From Ciceribacter thiooxidans (GTDB taxonomy: Bacteria; Pseudomonadota; Alphaproteobacteria; Rhizobiales; Rhizobiaceae), in the NCBI RefSeq assembly GCF_014126615.1, contig NZ_CP059896.1:506501-570500 (forward strand): a stretch of DNA of 64,000 bases, given 5' to 3'. The first letter of the stretch is position 1. Every line of letters starts with the position of its first letter. The position numbers and the translations under genes are program-made. Below the pieces are notes generated by a model. That model did not search any database, was not told the DNA's origin, and saw only the letters and a program-made list of their open reading frames with translations. This document shows, piece after piece, positions 36,794 through 45,879 of this stretch.

Positions 36794-37516
36794 ATGAAAG
36801 ATCTCTTCCTCTCGCTCGCAGTCGGACTTCCGCTCGCATTTTCGGCGGCTGTTGCTGCGGCTGCCGAGCCCGCTCTCCCGCACTTCGACAAGGCGCACAC
36901 CGCCGTCGTCATCACCGACCCCCAGAATGACTTTCTGGCTGAAAACGGTAAGCTCTATGGCCTTCTCGCCGACAATCTCAAGGAACTCGGCACGATCAAG
37001 AACATCGAGACGTTGATGGCGACGGCGAAGTCGAGCGGCGTCGCGCTCGCCGTCGATCCGCTGGTCTACAACGCACTCGACGTGGACTGGTCGCAGGCGG
37101 GGGCCTTGCAGCGCCAGCTTCTCGACATGAAGGCGTTGCAGCGCGTATCGCTCAACAACCCCGAAGGTTTCGAAGGATCCGGCGCTGATTTCTACGAGCC
37201 GTACAAGACGTATATCTACGACGGCAAGACGATCGTGGTTGCTCCGCACAAGATGTACGGGCCGGAAAGCAATGACCTGATCTACCAGCTTCGTGCCCGC
37301 GGTATCGACACTGTCGTGCTCGGCGGCATGGTGGCGAACCTCTGCGTGGACTCCCACATGCGCGCGCTGATGGAGAATGGCTTCAAGGTCTATGTCGTCA
37401 AGGATGCCGTCGCGGCTCCCGGTGCCGATGCCTACAACGCCGCGCTCGTCAACTACGGCATGATCGCCAACGGCGTCCTTACCACAAAGGACGCCGTGGA
37501 CGCGCTGCGCAACTAG
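36794..37516 (+). CDS. exported isochorismatase-fold cysteine hydrolase
   Basis: A 240-residue cysteine hydrolase with the triad Asp42 (VITDPQNDF), Lys153 (APHKMYG) and Cys184 (ANLCVDSHMRA). Unusually it has a clear signal peptide (MKDLFLSLAVGLPLAFSAAV, cut after AAAAE), so it works in the periplasm; most family members are cytoplasmic. It probably cleaves an amide. AAGGACAAGGA lies before ATG 36794. It is divergent from the Gre-like gene and convergent with the Crp/Fnr gene. Confidence 0.83.
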   Translation: MKDLFLSLAVGLPLAFSAAVAAAAEPALPHFDKAHTAVVITDPQNDFLAENGKLYGLLADNLKELGTIKNIETLMATAKSSGVALAVDPLVYNALDVDWSQAGALQRQLLDMKALQRVSLNNPEGFEGSGADFYEPYKTYIYDGKTIVVAPHKMYGPESNDLIYQLRARGIDTVVLGGMVANLCVDSHMRALMENGFKVYVVKDAVAAPGADAYNAALVNYGMIANGVLTTKDAVDALRN

Positions 37517-37523
37517 ACCGAAA

Positions 37524-38276
37524 TCAGTCGGTCAGCGGCGCTCGGACTTGTCCGGGCGCCGCGCCGCATCGAGGTGCCGCAGGCCACAGAGGCGAAACCA
37601 CCTCATCTTCGGCCGCCGCGATCTTCATGAGCTTCCGCTTGTCCAGCAGCCGTATCCGGCGCGGCGCGGTCGCGACAAGTCCCTGACTTGCGAGATGGCG
37701 CAGAAGGCGGGCAACGACTTCACGAATGGTTCCCAGATGCCGCGCCAGCTTCTCCTGAGAGAGACGGACTGTTCCATCCGCGTCGGCATGTGCCAGCAGC
37801 AGAAGAATGAGCCTCTGTTCCTGCGGCAGGCGCATGGTCCGCTCCAACAACTTCTGTAACTCGAAGACCCGTTCCGAAAGCTGCTCGAAAAGGAAACGCT
37901 GTGCGGACGGCTCGCCGGCGAACAGTTCGCGAAAGAGTGGCCCCGGAACCGTCAGAATCTCGACGCCGTCAGCCTCGGCCTCCGCCCACGCCGGGTAAGG
38001 AATTTCCGTGAAGAGGCTGTTCAAAGCCAGAATGCAGCTCTGCCCGGCTTCGATCCAATAGAGAGTTCCTTCGCGACCGTCGGCGTCGAGATAGTAGACG
38101 CGAATACTGCCGGAGCGGATGAGATAAACGCCGTCCACCACGTCGCCGAGGCGTAGGACGCTGGCCGTGGGTGGCACGGCTGTCAGCGTAATCTTGGAAC
38201 TGAGATGCTTGCGCGTTTCCGGACGCATTTCGCGAATGAAGGCGAAATCATCCAGCGCTTCGACTGGACACGGCAT
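37524..38276 (-). CDS. Crp/Fnr family transcriptional regulator
   Basis: A 250-residue regulator with a cyclic-nucleotide-binding-like domain (IRSGSIRVYYLDADGREGTLYWIEAGQSCIL) and a C-terminal winged helix (LSQEKLARHLGTIREVVARLLRHL). The N-terminal Cys pattern of Fnr is absent (only MPCPV), so it is unlikely to carry an iron-sulfur cluster; the ligand is unknown. ATG 38276 is chosen over TTG 38297. It ends 7 bases from the convergent hydrolase gene. Confidence 0.85.
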   Translation of the reverse strand: MPCPVEALDDFAFIREMRPETRKHLSSKITLTAVPPTASVLRLGDVVDGVYLIRSGSIRVYYLDADGREGTLYWIEAGQSCILALNSLFTEIPYPAWAEAEADGVEILTVPGPLFRELFAGEPSAQRFLFEQLSERVFELQKLLERTMRLPQEQRLILLLLAHADADGTVRLSQEKLARHLGTIREVVARLLRHLASQGLVATAPRRIRLLDKRKLMKIAAAEDEVVSPLWPAAPRCGAAPGQVRAPLTD

Positions 38277-38408
38277 TCCCGCTGATCTCTCCGGCAATGG
38301 GCTTGGACTCTGCTTTTTCTAGCCTGTCTGCGCCAGCCTGGAATGACCTGCATCAAATCACCGGCTGCGTAAACCAATCGCGCTCTATCGACGCCGGCCT
38401 GCTCCCAG

Positions 38409-39428
38409 TCACCGCCTCGCCGGTGCCGTGACCGACCCGCGGACGACGAGGTCCGGCATGATCAGGATTTCCTTCGGCTCGGAAAGCGGCGTGGCGAGCG
38501 TTTCGAGGAGTAGGGCCATCGCCTGCCGGCCGATTGCCGTGCGCGGCTGGCGGATCGTGGTGAGTGCCGGGTTCAGGTAGGTGGCCTGCGGGACGTCGTC
38601 GAAGCCGATGACGGAGAAGTCGCGCGGCAAGTCGTAGCCGCGGGCGGCGAGCCCGTTCATAACGCCGACGGCGGTCGCGTCGTTGACGCACATGAAGGCC
38701 GTCGGCAGCGTGTCGCGCATGAAGAGCTGTTCGAGGCCGAGGCGGCCGCTTTCCGTCGTGCCGTCGCCCTCGACGATGATCCGCTTGTCGGCCGGAATGC
38801 GCGCCGCGTTGAGCGCGAAATCGTAGCCCTCGCGACGGCGGGCCTGGCCGAGGCGCGTCTTCGAATCTCCGATGAAGGCGATCGAGCGATGGCCGGCCGA
38901 GAGCAGGTATTCGGCGGCCTTGCGGGCGCCGGCCACGTCATCCACGCCGACATACGAGGTTCTGGCGCCGAAAACCGGTTCGAACACGGCGACGGTCGGC
39001 GGCAGCCGCTGGCCGAGCGCCTGATGGCCGAAGGGTTCGTGGCCGGTGAAGAGCACGAGGCCGGCCGCCTGCCCGGAACTCAGGAATTTCAGGTATTCGA
39101 GCCCGCGTTCGGGATCGTTCTGGGTGTGGCCGATCAGCACGCCGTAGCCATGCGCGCGCGCCTCGTTTTCCAGCCCCACCAGAATGCTCGAAAAGTTCGG
39201 GTCGCCGATGTCCGGCGCCAGCACCAGGATCATGTTGGAGCGGCCCATGCGCAACGACCGGGCCATGGCGTTCGTCGTGTAGCCGGTGATCGCAATCGCC
39301 TGGTTGACCCGTTGGCGGGTCGATTTGGCGACCTTCTCCGGCGTGTGGATCGCCCGGCTGACGGTCGCGATCGAGACTTCGGCGAGACGCGCGACGTCCT
39401 CGATCGTTGCGGGCGTGATGTTCGACAC
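38409..39428 (-). CDS. LacI family regulator of the adjacent sugar locus
   Basis: A 339-residue LacI/GalR protein with HTH TIEDVARLAEVSIATVSRAIHTPEKV and the usual effector core ending FSVIGFDDVPQATYLNP. It is divergent from the sugar ABC operon, and the 178-base gap holds two TGTAAA-NN-TTTACA palindromes. It is the probable repressor of that operon and of itself. The inducer is not known. Confidence 0.9.
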   Translation of the reverse strand: MSNITPATIEDVARLAEVSIATVSRAIHTPEKVAKSTRQRVNQAIAITGYTTNAMARSLRMGRSNMILVLAPDIGDPNFSSILVGLENEARAHGYGVLIGHTQNDPERGLEYLKFLSSGQAAGLVLFTGHEPFGHQALGQRLPPTVAVFEPVFGARTSYVGVDDVAGARKAAEYLLSAGHRSIAFIGDSKTRLGQARRREGYDFALNAARIPADKRIIVEGDGTTESGRLGLEQLFMRDTLPTAFMCVNDATAVGVMNGLAARGYDLPRDFSVIGFDDVPQATYLNPALTTIRQPRTAIGRQAMALLLETLATPLSEPKEILIMPDLVVRGSVTAPARR

Positions 39429-39530
39429 GGGCGGAGCCCCCTTATCCTTCCGGAATCGCTCGCGACATTATCGCCGGCGCCTCGGCGGCGAAAGCCGGCC
39501 AGGTGGTGGTCATCCCCACATTTCGAATGA

Positions 39531-39544
39531 TGTAAACCTTTACA
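39531..39544. promoter_or_regulatory. LacI-type operator 1, TGTAAA-CC-TTTACA
   Basis: A perfect 6-bp-arm palindrome about two bases in the divergent LacI/ABC gap, 21 bases (two helical turns) from operator 2. Confidence 0.78.
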
Positions 39545-39551
39545 TGGCGAG

Positions 39552-39565
39552 TGTAAAGGTTTACA
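39552..39565. promoter_or_regulatory. LacI-type operator 2, TGTAAA-GG-TTTACA
   Basis: The second copy, identical in its arms, 41 bases before the ABC ATPase start. The equal face-of-helix spacing suggests cooperative binding by the LacI protein. Confidence 0.78.
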
Positions 39566-39606
39566 CAAGGCAAGATAAGCGGTCGAGGAGCCGCGGGGAG
39601 GACAGC

Positions 39607-41133
39607 ATGAACAGCCATGAGGGCGGCGCTGCCGTGCCGGTGCTTGCCGCTGAGCGTATCTCGAAGATCTTCGGCGAGGTGCAGGTGCTCTTCAGCGTCG
39701 ATTTCGACGTGCTACCGGGCGAGGTCCATGCGCTGATCGGCGAGAACGGGGCGGGCAAGTCGACGCTCGCGAAAATCCTGACGGGCTTCGAGCAGGCGAG
39801 CTCGGGCCAGATTCTTCTCGACGGGCAGCCGGTCACTCTTCCTTCGAACGGTCGGGCCGAGGCGCTCGGCATTGTGCTCATCCACCAGGAATTTAATCTC
39901 GCCGAGCATCTCAGCGTCACGGAGAGTCTGTTCCTCGGTCGCGAGGTAGCCCGCTTCGGCGTGCTCGACCGCCGGTTCATGCGCGAGGAGACGCGACGCG
40001 TCCTCGACATTCTCGGTTCGTCGATCGACGAAGACGCGCCGATTTCGTCGCTCTCGGTCGCCGACAAGCAGATGGTGGAGATCGCCAAGGCGATCAGCCG
40101 CGACGCGCGGGTCGTCTTCATGGACGAGCCGACGGCGGTTCTCTCTCGCGAGGAGACCGACATTCTCTTCGATCAGGTGCGAAAGCTCCGCGCCAAGGGC
40201 ACGAGCTTCGTTTTCATTTCCCACAAGCTGGACGAGGTCATCGAACTGACCGATCGGGTGACGGTGTTGCGCGACGGCCAGTGGATCAAGACGGCGCCGA
40301 CATCGCTGCTCGATGCCGAGTCGATGGCGCAACTGATGGTCGGGCGCGAGCTCGCGAGCCTCTATCCCGCCAAGCACGAGCCGGATGTGGACGAGGAGGT
40401 CATGCTCTCGGTGCGTTCGCTCACCACCGGATATGTGAAGGATGCGAGCTTCGACCTGCGCAAGGGTGAGGTGCTCGGCTTCTCCGGGCTGATCGGCTCC
40501 GGCCGCACCGAACTCATGGAGGCAGTCGCAGGCCTCAGGCCGCGTCTGTCGGGCGAGGTCGTGCTCAAGGGGCAAGCGATCGGCTCGGGCGATTTCCCAT
40601 CGGCGAAAGCGAACGGCCTCGCCTACATGACCAAGGATCGCAAGGGCAGGGGCCTGCTGCTCGGCGAGGGCATGGCGACCAATCTCACGCTGCAATCGCT
40701 CGACCGACATGTCCGGCACGGCTATCTCGACCCGTCGAGCGAGGCCGACGCGCTCGCGCGTGCGCGCCGCCGCTTCGACATCCGTGTGCGTGACGATCAC
40801 ATCATGGTCGGACGGATGTCCGGCGGCAACCAGCAGAAGCTGCTTCTCGCCAAGATCATGGAGACGGAGCCAGACGTCATCATCATCGACGAGCCGACGC
40901 GCGGCATCGACGTCGGGACCAAGCAGCAGATCTATCATTTCATCGCCGCGCTCGCCCGCGAGGGGCGCTCGATCGTCGTCGTCTCCTCGGAGATGCAGGA
41001 GGTGATCGGGCTCTGCACCCGCGTCGCGGTGATGCGCGAAGGGCGGATCGTCGGAATGCTGGAAGGCGAGGAGGTCTCCGAACAGGTGATCATGCGCTAC
41101 GCCGCCGGTCTGAAGCGGAAACTGGCGGGCTGA
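39607..41133 (+). CDS. sugar ABC transporter ATP-binding protein (RbsA/XylG type)
   Basis: A 508-residue double ATPase. The first half has Walker A GENGAGKST and Walker B RVVFMDEPTAVLS. The second half has the degenerate Walker A GLIGSGRTEL, the signature MSGGNQQK and Walker B VIIIDEPTRGID, as usual for carbohydrate uptake transporter-2 systems. GGGGAGGA precedes ATG 39607. It is the first gene of a run of six plus-strand genes. Confidence 0.92.
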   Translation: MNSHEGGAAVPVLAAERISKIFGEVQVLFSVDFDVLPGEVHALIGENGAGKSTLAKILTGFEQASSGQILLDGQPVTLPSNGRAEALGIVLIHQEFNLAEHLSVTESLFLGREVARFGVLDRRFMREETRRVLDILGSSIDEDAPISSLSVADKQMVEIAKAISRDARVVFMDEPTAVLSREETDILFDQVRKLRAKGTSFVFISHKLDEVIELTDRVTVLRDGQWIKTAPTSLLDAESMAQLMVGRELASLYPAKHEPDVDEEVMLSVRSLTTGYVKDASFDLRKGEVLGFSGLIGSGRTELMEAVAGLRPRLSGEVVLKGQAIGSGDFPSAKANGLAYMTKDRKGRGLLLGEGMATNLTLQSLDRHVRHGYLDPSSEADALARARRRFDIRVRDDHIMVGRMSGGNQQKLLLAKIMETEPDVIIIDEPTRGIDVGTKQQIYHFIAALAREGRSIVVVSSEMQEVIGLCTRVAVMREGRIVGMLEGEEVSEQVIMRYAAGLKRKLAG

Positions 41134-41203
41134 CGAGTTCAGGCGCCGAGAGGAACGGAAATGCCGGCCGCGGATGCGCCGGTCGGGGAGGACGAGGGTG
41201 ACG

Positions 41204-42214
41204 ATGTCGACGAGTGAACAGGGCGGAGCAGCCGCCTCCGTCCGCAAGGGACGCAAGAGCCTCGATCTGAGGGCGGTCGCGCCGTTTGCTGCGCTGGCCC
41301 TGCTGCTGGTCGTCGGCGCACTGGTCAATCCGAATTTCATCGGCATCAACAATCTCGCGAATGTCGCGACGCGCAGCGCCTTTATCGCGATCATAGCGGT
41401 CGGAGCGACCTTCGTGATCTCGTCGGGCGACCTCGACCTGTCCGTCGGTTCGATGGTGGCCTTCGTGGCGAGCCTGATGATCCTCTTCCTGAATTCCGGG
41501 GCGATCGCCGATCCGTCGCTGCTGCTTGCCGCCGCCGTTGCGCTCGCCGTCGTCATCGGAGCGCTCTGCGGGCTGGCGAACGGCCTCATAACCACGGTCG
41601 GCCGCATCGAACCTTTCATCGCGACGCTCGGCACGATGGGCATCTATCGGGGCCTCACCACCTGGCTGTCGCAGGGCGGTGCGATCACGCTGCGTTCGCC
41701 GGAAATCCAGGAAATGTACCGGCCGGCCTATTTCGGCTCGGTCCTCGGGATGCCGGTTCCGATCCTCGTCATTCTGGCGGTCACGGCGATCGCTGCCTTC
41801 ATCCTCTACCGCACGCGCTATGGCCGGCACGTCGTCGCCGTCGGCTCGAACCGCGAGGTGGCGCGCTATTCCGGCATCGGCGTCGACAGGGTGCGGACGC
41901 TCGCCTTCGTCATCCAGGGCATCTGCGTGGCGATCGCCGTGCTGCTCTACGTGCCGCGCCTCGGCTCGACGTCGGCGACCACCGGCATTCTCTGGGAACT
42001 CCAGGCGATTACCGCCGTCGTCATCGGCGGCACGGCGCTGAAGGGCGGCGTCGGGCGCGTCTGGGGCACCATCTGCGGCGCCTTCATCCTCGAACTGGTG
42101 GGCAACATCATGCTGCTCTCCAACTTCATCAGCGAATACCTGATCGGGGCCATCCAGGGTGCGATCATCATCATCGCGATGCTCGTCCAGCGCTCGCTGA
42201 CGCGCAGACCGTGA
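41204..42214 (+). CDS. sugar ABC transporter permease (RbsC type)
   Basis: A 336-residue permease with about nine membrane segments and the CUT2 motif ISSGDLDLSVGSMVAF. GAVGSNREVARYSGI-type sequence (VAVGSNREVARYSG) contacts the ATPase. It starts at ATG 41204 with GAGG upstream. It works as a homodimer with the double ATPase. Confidence 0.91.
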   Translation: MSTSEQGGAAASVRKGRKSLDLRAVAPFAALALLLVVGALVNPNFIGINNLANVATRSAFIAIIAVGATFVISSGDLDLSVGSMVAFVASLMILFLNSGAIADPSLLLAAAVALAVVIGALCGLANGLITTVGRIEPFIATLGTMGIYRGLTTWLSQGGAITLRSPEIQEMYRPAYFGSVLGMPVPILVILAVTAIAAFILYRTRYGRHVVAVGSNREVARYSGIGVDRVRTLAFVIQGICVAIAVLLYVPRLGSTSATTGILWELQAITAVVIGGTALKGGVGRVWGTICGAFILELVGNIMLLSNFISEYLIGAIQGAIIIIAMLVQRSLTRRP

Positions 42215-42280
42215 AAGGGTCGGGCTGAAGGGGTGGCCCGCTCGCAAACCGACACCCCAGTGACTATCGGGAGGAAAGAC

Positions 42281-43225
42281 ATGCACAAGAGACTCTTGGG
42301 CCTTGCCGTCGCCATGACGGCGATGTTCGGCGCCGCCCACGCCCAGGATGCAAAGACGATCGGCGTTTCCATTCCGGCGGCCGACCACGGCTGGACCGCG
42401 GGCGTCGTCTACCACGCGAACCGTGTGGCCGAGCTTCTGATGAAGGAGCACCCCGGCCTCAACGTCATCGTCAAGACCTCGCCCGATCCGGCGAGCCAGG
42501 CGAATGCCCTGCAGGATCTCGAAACGCAGGGGATCGACGCGCTGGTGATCCTGCCGACCGATCCCGATCCGCTCGTCAACGCGATCAAGGAAGTGAAGGG
42601 CAAAGGCACGTTCGTCTCGATCGTCGACCGCGCTCCATCGGTCAACGACGCCACCGTCCGTGATCTCTACGTCGCCGGCAACAACCCGGCGCTCGGCCGC
42701 GTCGCCGGCGAGTACATCGCCAAGAACACGCCTGACGCGGAAGTCGTCGTCATCCGCGGCCTGCCGATCCCGATCGACCAGCAGCGCCAGGACGGTTTCG
42801 ACGAAGGCATCAAGGGCTCCAACGTCAAGATCCTCGATCGGCAGTTCGGCAACTGGAACCGCGACGACGCCTTCAAGGTCATGCAGGATTACCTGACCAA
42901 GTATCCGAAGATCGATGTCGTCTGGTGCCAGGACGACGACATGGCCGTCGGCGTGCTGCAGGCGATCGAGCAGGCCAAGCGTACCGACATCCAGTATGTC
43001 GTCGCCGGTGCCGGTTCGAAGGACATGATCAAGAAGGTCATGGATGGCGACAAGATGATCCCGGTCGACGTGCTCTACCCGCCGGCGATGGTCGGTACGG
43101 CGATGGAACTGACGGCCGCTGCCATCTACGACCAGGTTCCAGTCCACGGCACCTATACGCTGGACGCGACGCTGATCACATCGGACAATGCGAAGAACTA
43201 CTACTTCCCGGACTCTCCGTTCTGA
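42281..43225 (+). CDS. sugar ABC transporter substrate-binding protein (RbsB type)
   Basis: A 314-residue periplasmic type-1 binding protein with signal peptide MHKRLLGLAVAMTAMFGAAHA and the core KTIGVSIPAADHGWTAGVVYHANR. WCQDDDMAVGVLQAIEQA is typical of ribose/xylose/inositol binders. The ligand cannot be fixed by eye. GGGAGGA precedes the ATG at 42281. Confidence 0.91.
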   Translation: MHKRLLGLAVAMTAMFGAAHAQDAKTIGVSIPAADHGWTAGVVYHANRVAELLMKEHPGLNVIVKTSPDPASQANALQDLETQGIDALVILPTDPDPLVNAIKEVKGKGTFVSIVDRAPSVNDATVRDLYVAGNNPALGRVAGEYIAKNTPDAEVVVIRGLPIPIDQQRQDGFDEGIKGSNVKILDRQFGNWNRDDAFKVMQDYLTKYPKIDVVWCQDDDMAVGVLQAIEQAKRTDIQYVVAGAGSKDMIKKVMDGDKMIPVDVLYPPAMVGTAMELTAAAIYDQVPVHGTYTLDATLITSDNAKNYYFPDSPF

Positions 43226-43326
43226 TCACGGGCGCGAACGAGACTGCGCCTGCCCGGACATTCCGGGCGGGCCAATCGCGAAATCTAGCCGGTTGTCTCC
43301 GGCGTATTATGCTGTAATTGTTAACG

Positions 43327-43336
43327 GCAACGTTGC
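43327..43336. promoter_or_regulatory. GCAACGTTGC palindrome before the TIM-barrel gene
   Basis: A 10-bp perfect palindrome, followed by AG, 18 bases before the TIM-barrel start. The same GCAACGTTGCAG occurs in the 18-bp palindrome before the glucosidase gene, so both are likely sites of one regulator different from the divergent LacI protein. Confidence 0.6.
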
Positions 43337-43354
43337 AGATGTGGAGGAGCATTC

Positions 43355-44407
43355 ATGAAGACGATCAAGGGGCCCGGCATCTTTCTCGGGCAGTTTGCCG
43401 GCGATGCGGCACCTTTCAATTCCTGGGACGGAATCACGAAATGGGCCGCCGAGAAGGGCTATGCCGGCGTGCAGGTCCCGAGCTGGGCGGGACAGCTGAT
43501 CGATCCGAAAAAAGCCGCCGAATCCAAGGACTATTGCGAGGAGTTTGCCGGTGTCGCGCGGCAGAACGGCGTCGAGGTGACCGAGCTTTCCACCCATCTG
43601 CAGGGTCAGCTGGTCGCCGTGCATCCGGCCTATGACGAGGCTTTCGACGGGTTCGCGGCGCCGGAAGTGCGCGGCAATCCAAAGGCGCGGCAAGAATGGG
43701 CGGTGCAGCAGGTCAAGTATGCGCTGAAGGCCTCCCGAAATCTCGGCATCAAGGCCCACGCGACCTTTTCCGGCGCGCTCGCCTGGCCGTTTGTCTATCC
43801 GTGGCCGCAGCGGCCGGCCGGGCTCGTCGAAACCGCTTTCGAGGAACTCGCCAGGCGCTGGCTGCCGATCCTCGACTACGCCGAGGAGCAGGGCGTCGAC
43901 ATATGTTATGAAATTCACCCCGGCGAAGACCTGCATGATGGGGTGACCTTCGAGATGTTCCTCGAGCGGGTGAAGAACCATCCCCGCGCCAACATGCTCT
44001 ACGACCCGTCGCACTATGTGCTGCAATGCCTCGACTATCTGGACAACATCGACATCTACAAGGACCGGATCAAGATGTTCCACGTCAAGGACGCGGAGTT
44101 CAACCCGACTGGCCGGCAGGGCGTCTATGGCGGCTATCAGGGCTGGGTCGAGCGCGCCGGCCGCTTCCGGTCGCTCGGCGACGGCCAGGTCGATTTCGGT
44201 GCGATCTTCTCGAAGATGGCGGCGAACGATTTCGACGGCTGGGCGGTTGTCGAATGGGAATGCGCGCTGAAGCATCCGGAAGACGGCGCGCGGGAAGGCG
44301 CCGAATTCGTCAAGCATCATATCATCCGCGTGACGGAGAAGGCCTTCGACGATTTCGCCTCCGGCGGCACCGACGAGGCGGCTAACCGCCGGATGCTGGG
44401 GCTATAA
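43355..44407 (+). CDS. sugar phosphate isomerase/epimerase-like TIM-barrel protein
   Basis: A 350-residue AP-endonuclease-2-type TIM barrel. Metal-ligand-like residues occur in strand ends: Glu in CYEIHPGEDLHDG, Asp/His in LYDPSHYVLQ, His/Asp in MFHVKDAEF and Glu in VVEWECAL. Members isomerise, epimerise, dehydrate or hydrolyse keto-sugars with a divalent metal. Its placement directly before a Gfo/Idh oxidoreductase suggests it acts on the oxidised (keto) sugar. GGAGGAG precedes ATG 43355. Confidence 0.85.
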   Translation: MKTIKGPGIFLGQFAGDAAPFNSWDGITKWAAEKGYAGVQVPSWAGQLIDPKKAAESKDYCEEFAGVARQNGVEVTELSTHLQGQLVAVHPAYDEAFDGFAAPEVRGNPKARQEWAVQQVKYALKASRNLGIKAHATFSGALAWPFVYPWPQRPAGLVETAFEELARRWLPILDYAEEQGVDICYEIHPGEDLHDGVTFEMFLERVKNHPRANMLYDPSHYVLQCLDYLDNIDIYKDRIKMFHVKDAEFNPTGRQGVYGGYQGWVERAGRFRSLGDGQVDFGAIFSKMAANDFDGWAVVEWECALKHPEDGAREGAEFVKHHIIRVTEKAFDDFASGGTDEAANRRMLGL

Positions 44408-44417
44408 CACGCTTATT

Positions 44418-44558
44418 CCCCTCCCCAACCCCTCCCCACAAGGGGGAGGGGCTTTGCTGCCAACGTTTGAGCTCTACGGTGACTTTACCACTGCGAGCGG
44501 GACCATGGCGGCGATCGCTCTCCCCCTTGTGGGGGAGATGGCGGCAGCCAGAGGGGGC
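44418..44558. repeat. GC-rich palindromic intergenic repeat, second type, copy A
   Basis: Two C-rich/G-rich hairpins, CCCCTCCCCACAAGGGGGAGGGG and CTCCCCCTTGTGGGGGAG, separated by about 70 bases. It lies between the TIM-barrel and Gfo/Idh genes and is related to 45762-45873. Confidence 0.7.
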
Positions 44559-44586
44559 TTCCACTCATTTCAAGGAGAACAACACC

Positions 44587-45759
44587 ATGGCAATCGAAGG
44601 CAAGGACGAGGGACTGCGGACGGCGAAGATCAGGCTTGGCATGGTCGGGGGCGGGCAGGGCGCCTTCATCGGAGGGGTGCACCGGATGGCCGCCCGTCTC
44701 GACGATCATTTCGATCTCGTCGCCGGCGCGCTCTCCTCGACGCCGGAGAGATCTTTGGCCTCCGGCCGCGAACTCGGTCTCGATCCGGCGCGCTGCTACG
44801 GTTCCTTCGAGGAGATGGCGGAGAAGGAAGCGGCAAGACCGGACGGCATCGAGGCCGTGTCGATCGTTACGCCGAACCATGTGCACTATCCGGCCGCCAA
44901 GGCTTTCCTCGAGCGCGGCATCCACGTCATCTGCGACAAGCCGCTCACCTCCAACCTGGAGGATGCGAAGAAGCTGAAGGCGGTGGCGGAGGCGAGCAAG
45001 GCGCTCTTCATCCTCAACCACAACTACACCGGCTATCCGATGGTTCGCCACGCGCGCGAACTCGCACTCAACGGTGAACTCGGCGAAATCCGCGTCGTGC
45101 AGATGGAGTATCCGCAGGACTGGCTCGCCGAACCGATCGAGCAGACCGGCCAGAAGCAGGCGGCGTGGCGCACCGACCCGAAGCAATCGGGGGCGGGCGG
45201 CTCCACCGGCGACATCGGTACGCATGCCTACAATCTCGGCTGCTTCGTCTCGGGTCTGGAGCTCGATGAACTTTGCGCCGACGTCCACACCTTCGTCGCC
45301 GGGCGCAAGCTCGATGACAACGCCCATGTCATGCTGCGTTTCAAGGGTGGCGCCAAGGGCATGCTCTGGTGCAGCCAGGTGGCGACCGGCCACGAGAATG
45401 GGCTGAAACTGCGGGTCTACGGCAGCCGGGGCGGCGTCGAGTGGACGCAGGCCGATCCGAACTATCTCTGGTTCACCCGGCTCGGCGAGCCGAAGCAGCT
45501 GATCACCCGTGCCGGCGCCGGCGCCGGTGCGGCCGCCGCGCGCGTCACCCGCATTCCGAGCGGCCATCCGGAAGGCTATCTCGAAGCTTTCGCGACGATC
45601 TACTCGGAGGCCGCCGCCGCCATCACGGCGGCCCGTTCCGGGACGGCCGTCGATCCTGCCGTCGTCTATCCGACCATCGATGACGGTGTGAAGGGCGTCG
45701 CCTTCGTCGAGGCCTGCATCGCTTCGTCGAAGCAGAACGGGTCCTGGGTGAAGGTGTAA
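44587..45759 (+). CDS. Gfo/Idh/MocA family oxidoreductase
   Basis: A 390-residue NAD(P)-dependent sugar dehydrogenase with Rossmann motif GMVGGGQGAFIG, the catalytic-Lys motif CDKPLTSN (usual form EKP), and GDIGTHAYNL with the conserved Asp/His. The family oxidises C2-C3 hydroxyls of sugars, inositols or glycosides, or reduces keto-sugars. AAGGAG lies before ATG 44587. Together with the TIM-barrel protein it suggests a keto-sugar route. Confidence 0.88.
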   Translation: MAIEGKDEGLRTAKIRLGMVGGGQGAFIGGVHRMAARLDDHFDLVAGALSSTPERSLASGRELGLDPARCYGSFEEMAEKEAARPDGIEAVSIVTPNHVHYPAAKAFLERGIHVICDKPLTSNLEDAKKLKAVAEASKALFILNHNYTGYPMVRHARELALNGELGEIRVVQMEYPQDWLAEPIEQTGQKQAAWRTDPKQSGAGGSTGDIGTHAYNLGCFVSGLELDELCADVHTFVAGRKLDDNAHVMLRFKGGAKGMLWCSQVATGHENGLKLRVYGSRGGVEWTQADPNYLWFTRLGEPKQLITRAGAGAGAAAARVTRIPSGHPEGYLEAFATIYSEAAAAITAARSGTAVDPAVVYPTIDDGVKGVAFVEACIASSKQNGSWVKV

Positions 45760-45761
45760 CC

Positions 45762-45873
45762 TACCTCCTCCTTGGGGGAGGCCGCCGCGAAGCGGCGGGT
45801 GGGGGTGACCCCTGTCGATGTGTTCACCCCACCCCGGACCTGCGGTCCGACCCTCCCCCTCAAGGGGAGGGTG
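45762..45873. repeat. GC-rich palindromic intergenic repeat, second type, copy B
   Basis: CTCCTCCTTGGGGGAG, CGCCGCGAAGCGGCG, CGGACCTGCGGTCCG and CCCTCCCCCTCAAGGGGAGGG form four consecutive hairpins between the Gfo/Idh and glucosidase genes. They would be a barrier to read-through or a stable mRNA boundary. Confidence 0.72.
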
Positions 45874-45879
45874 TCGTTC

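Noticed and set aside
36550..36915. Extended N-terminus of the Gre-like protein
   Set aside because: It would overlap the signal-peptide region of the divergent hydrolase and has no Gre similarity; the TTG start at 36549 gives the normal length.
41090..43147. Long open frame (685 codons) on the minus strand
   Set aside because: It is antisense to the sugar permease and binding-protein genes, with His/Arg/Asp-rich composition and no motifs; a codon-bias artefact.
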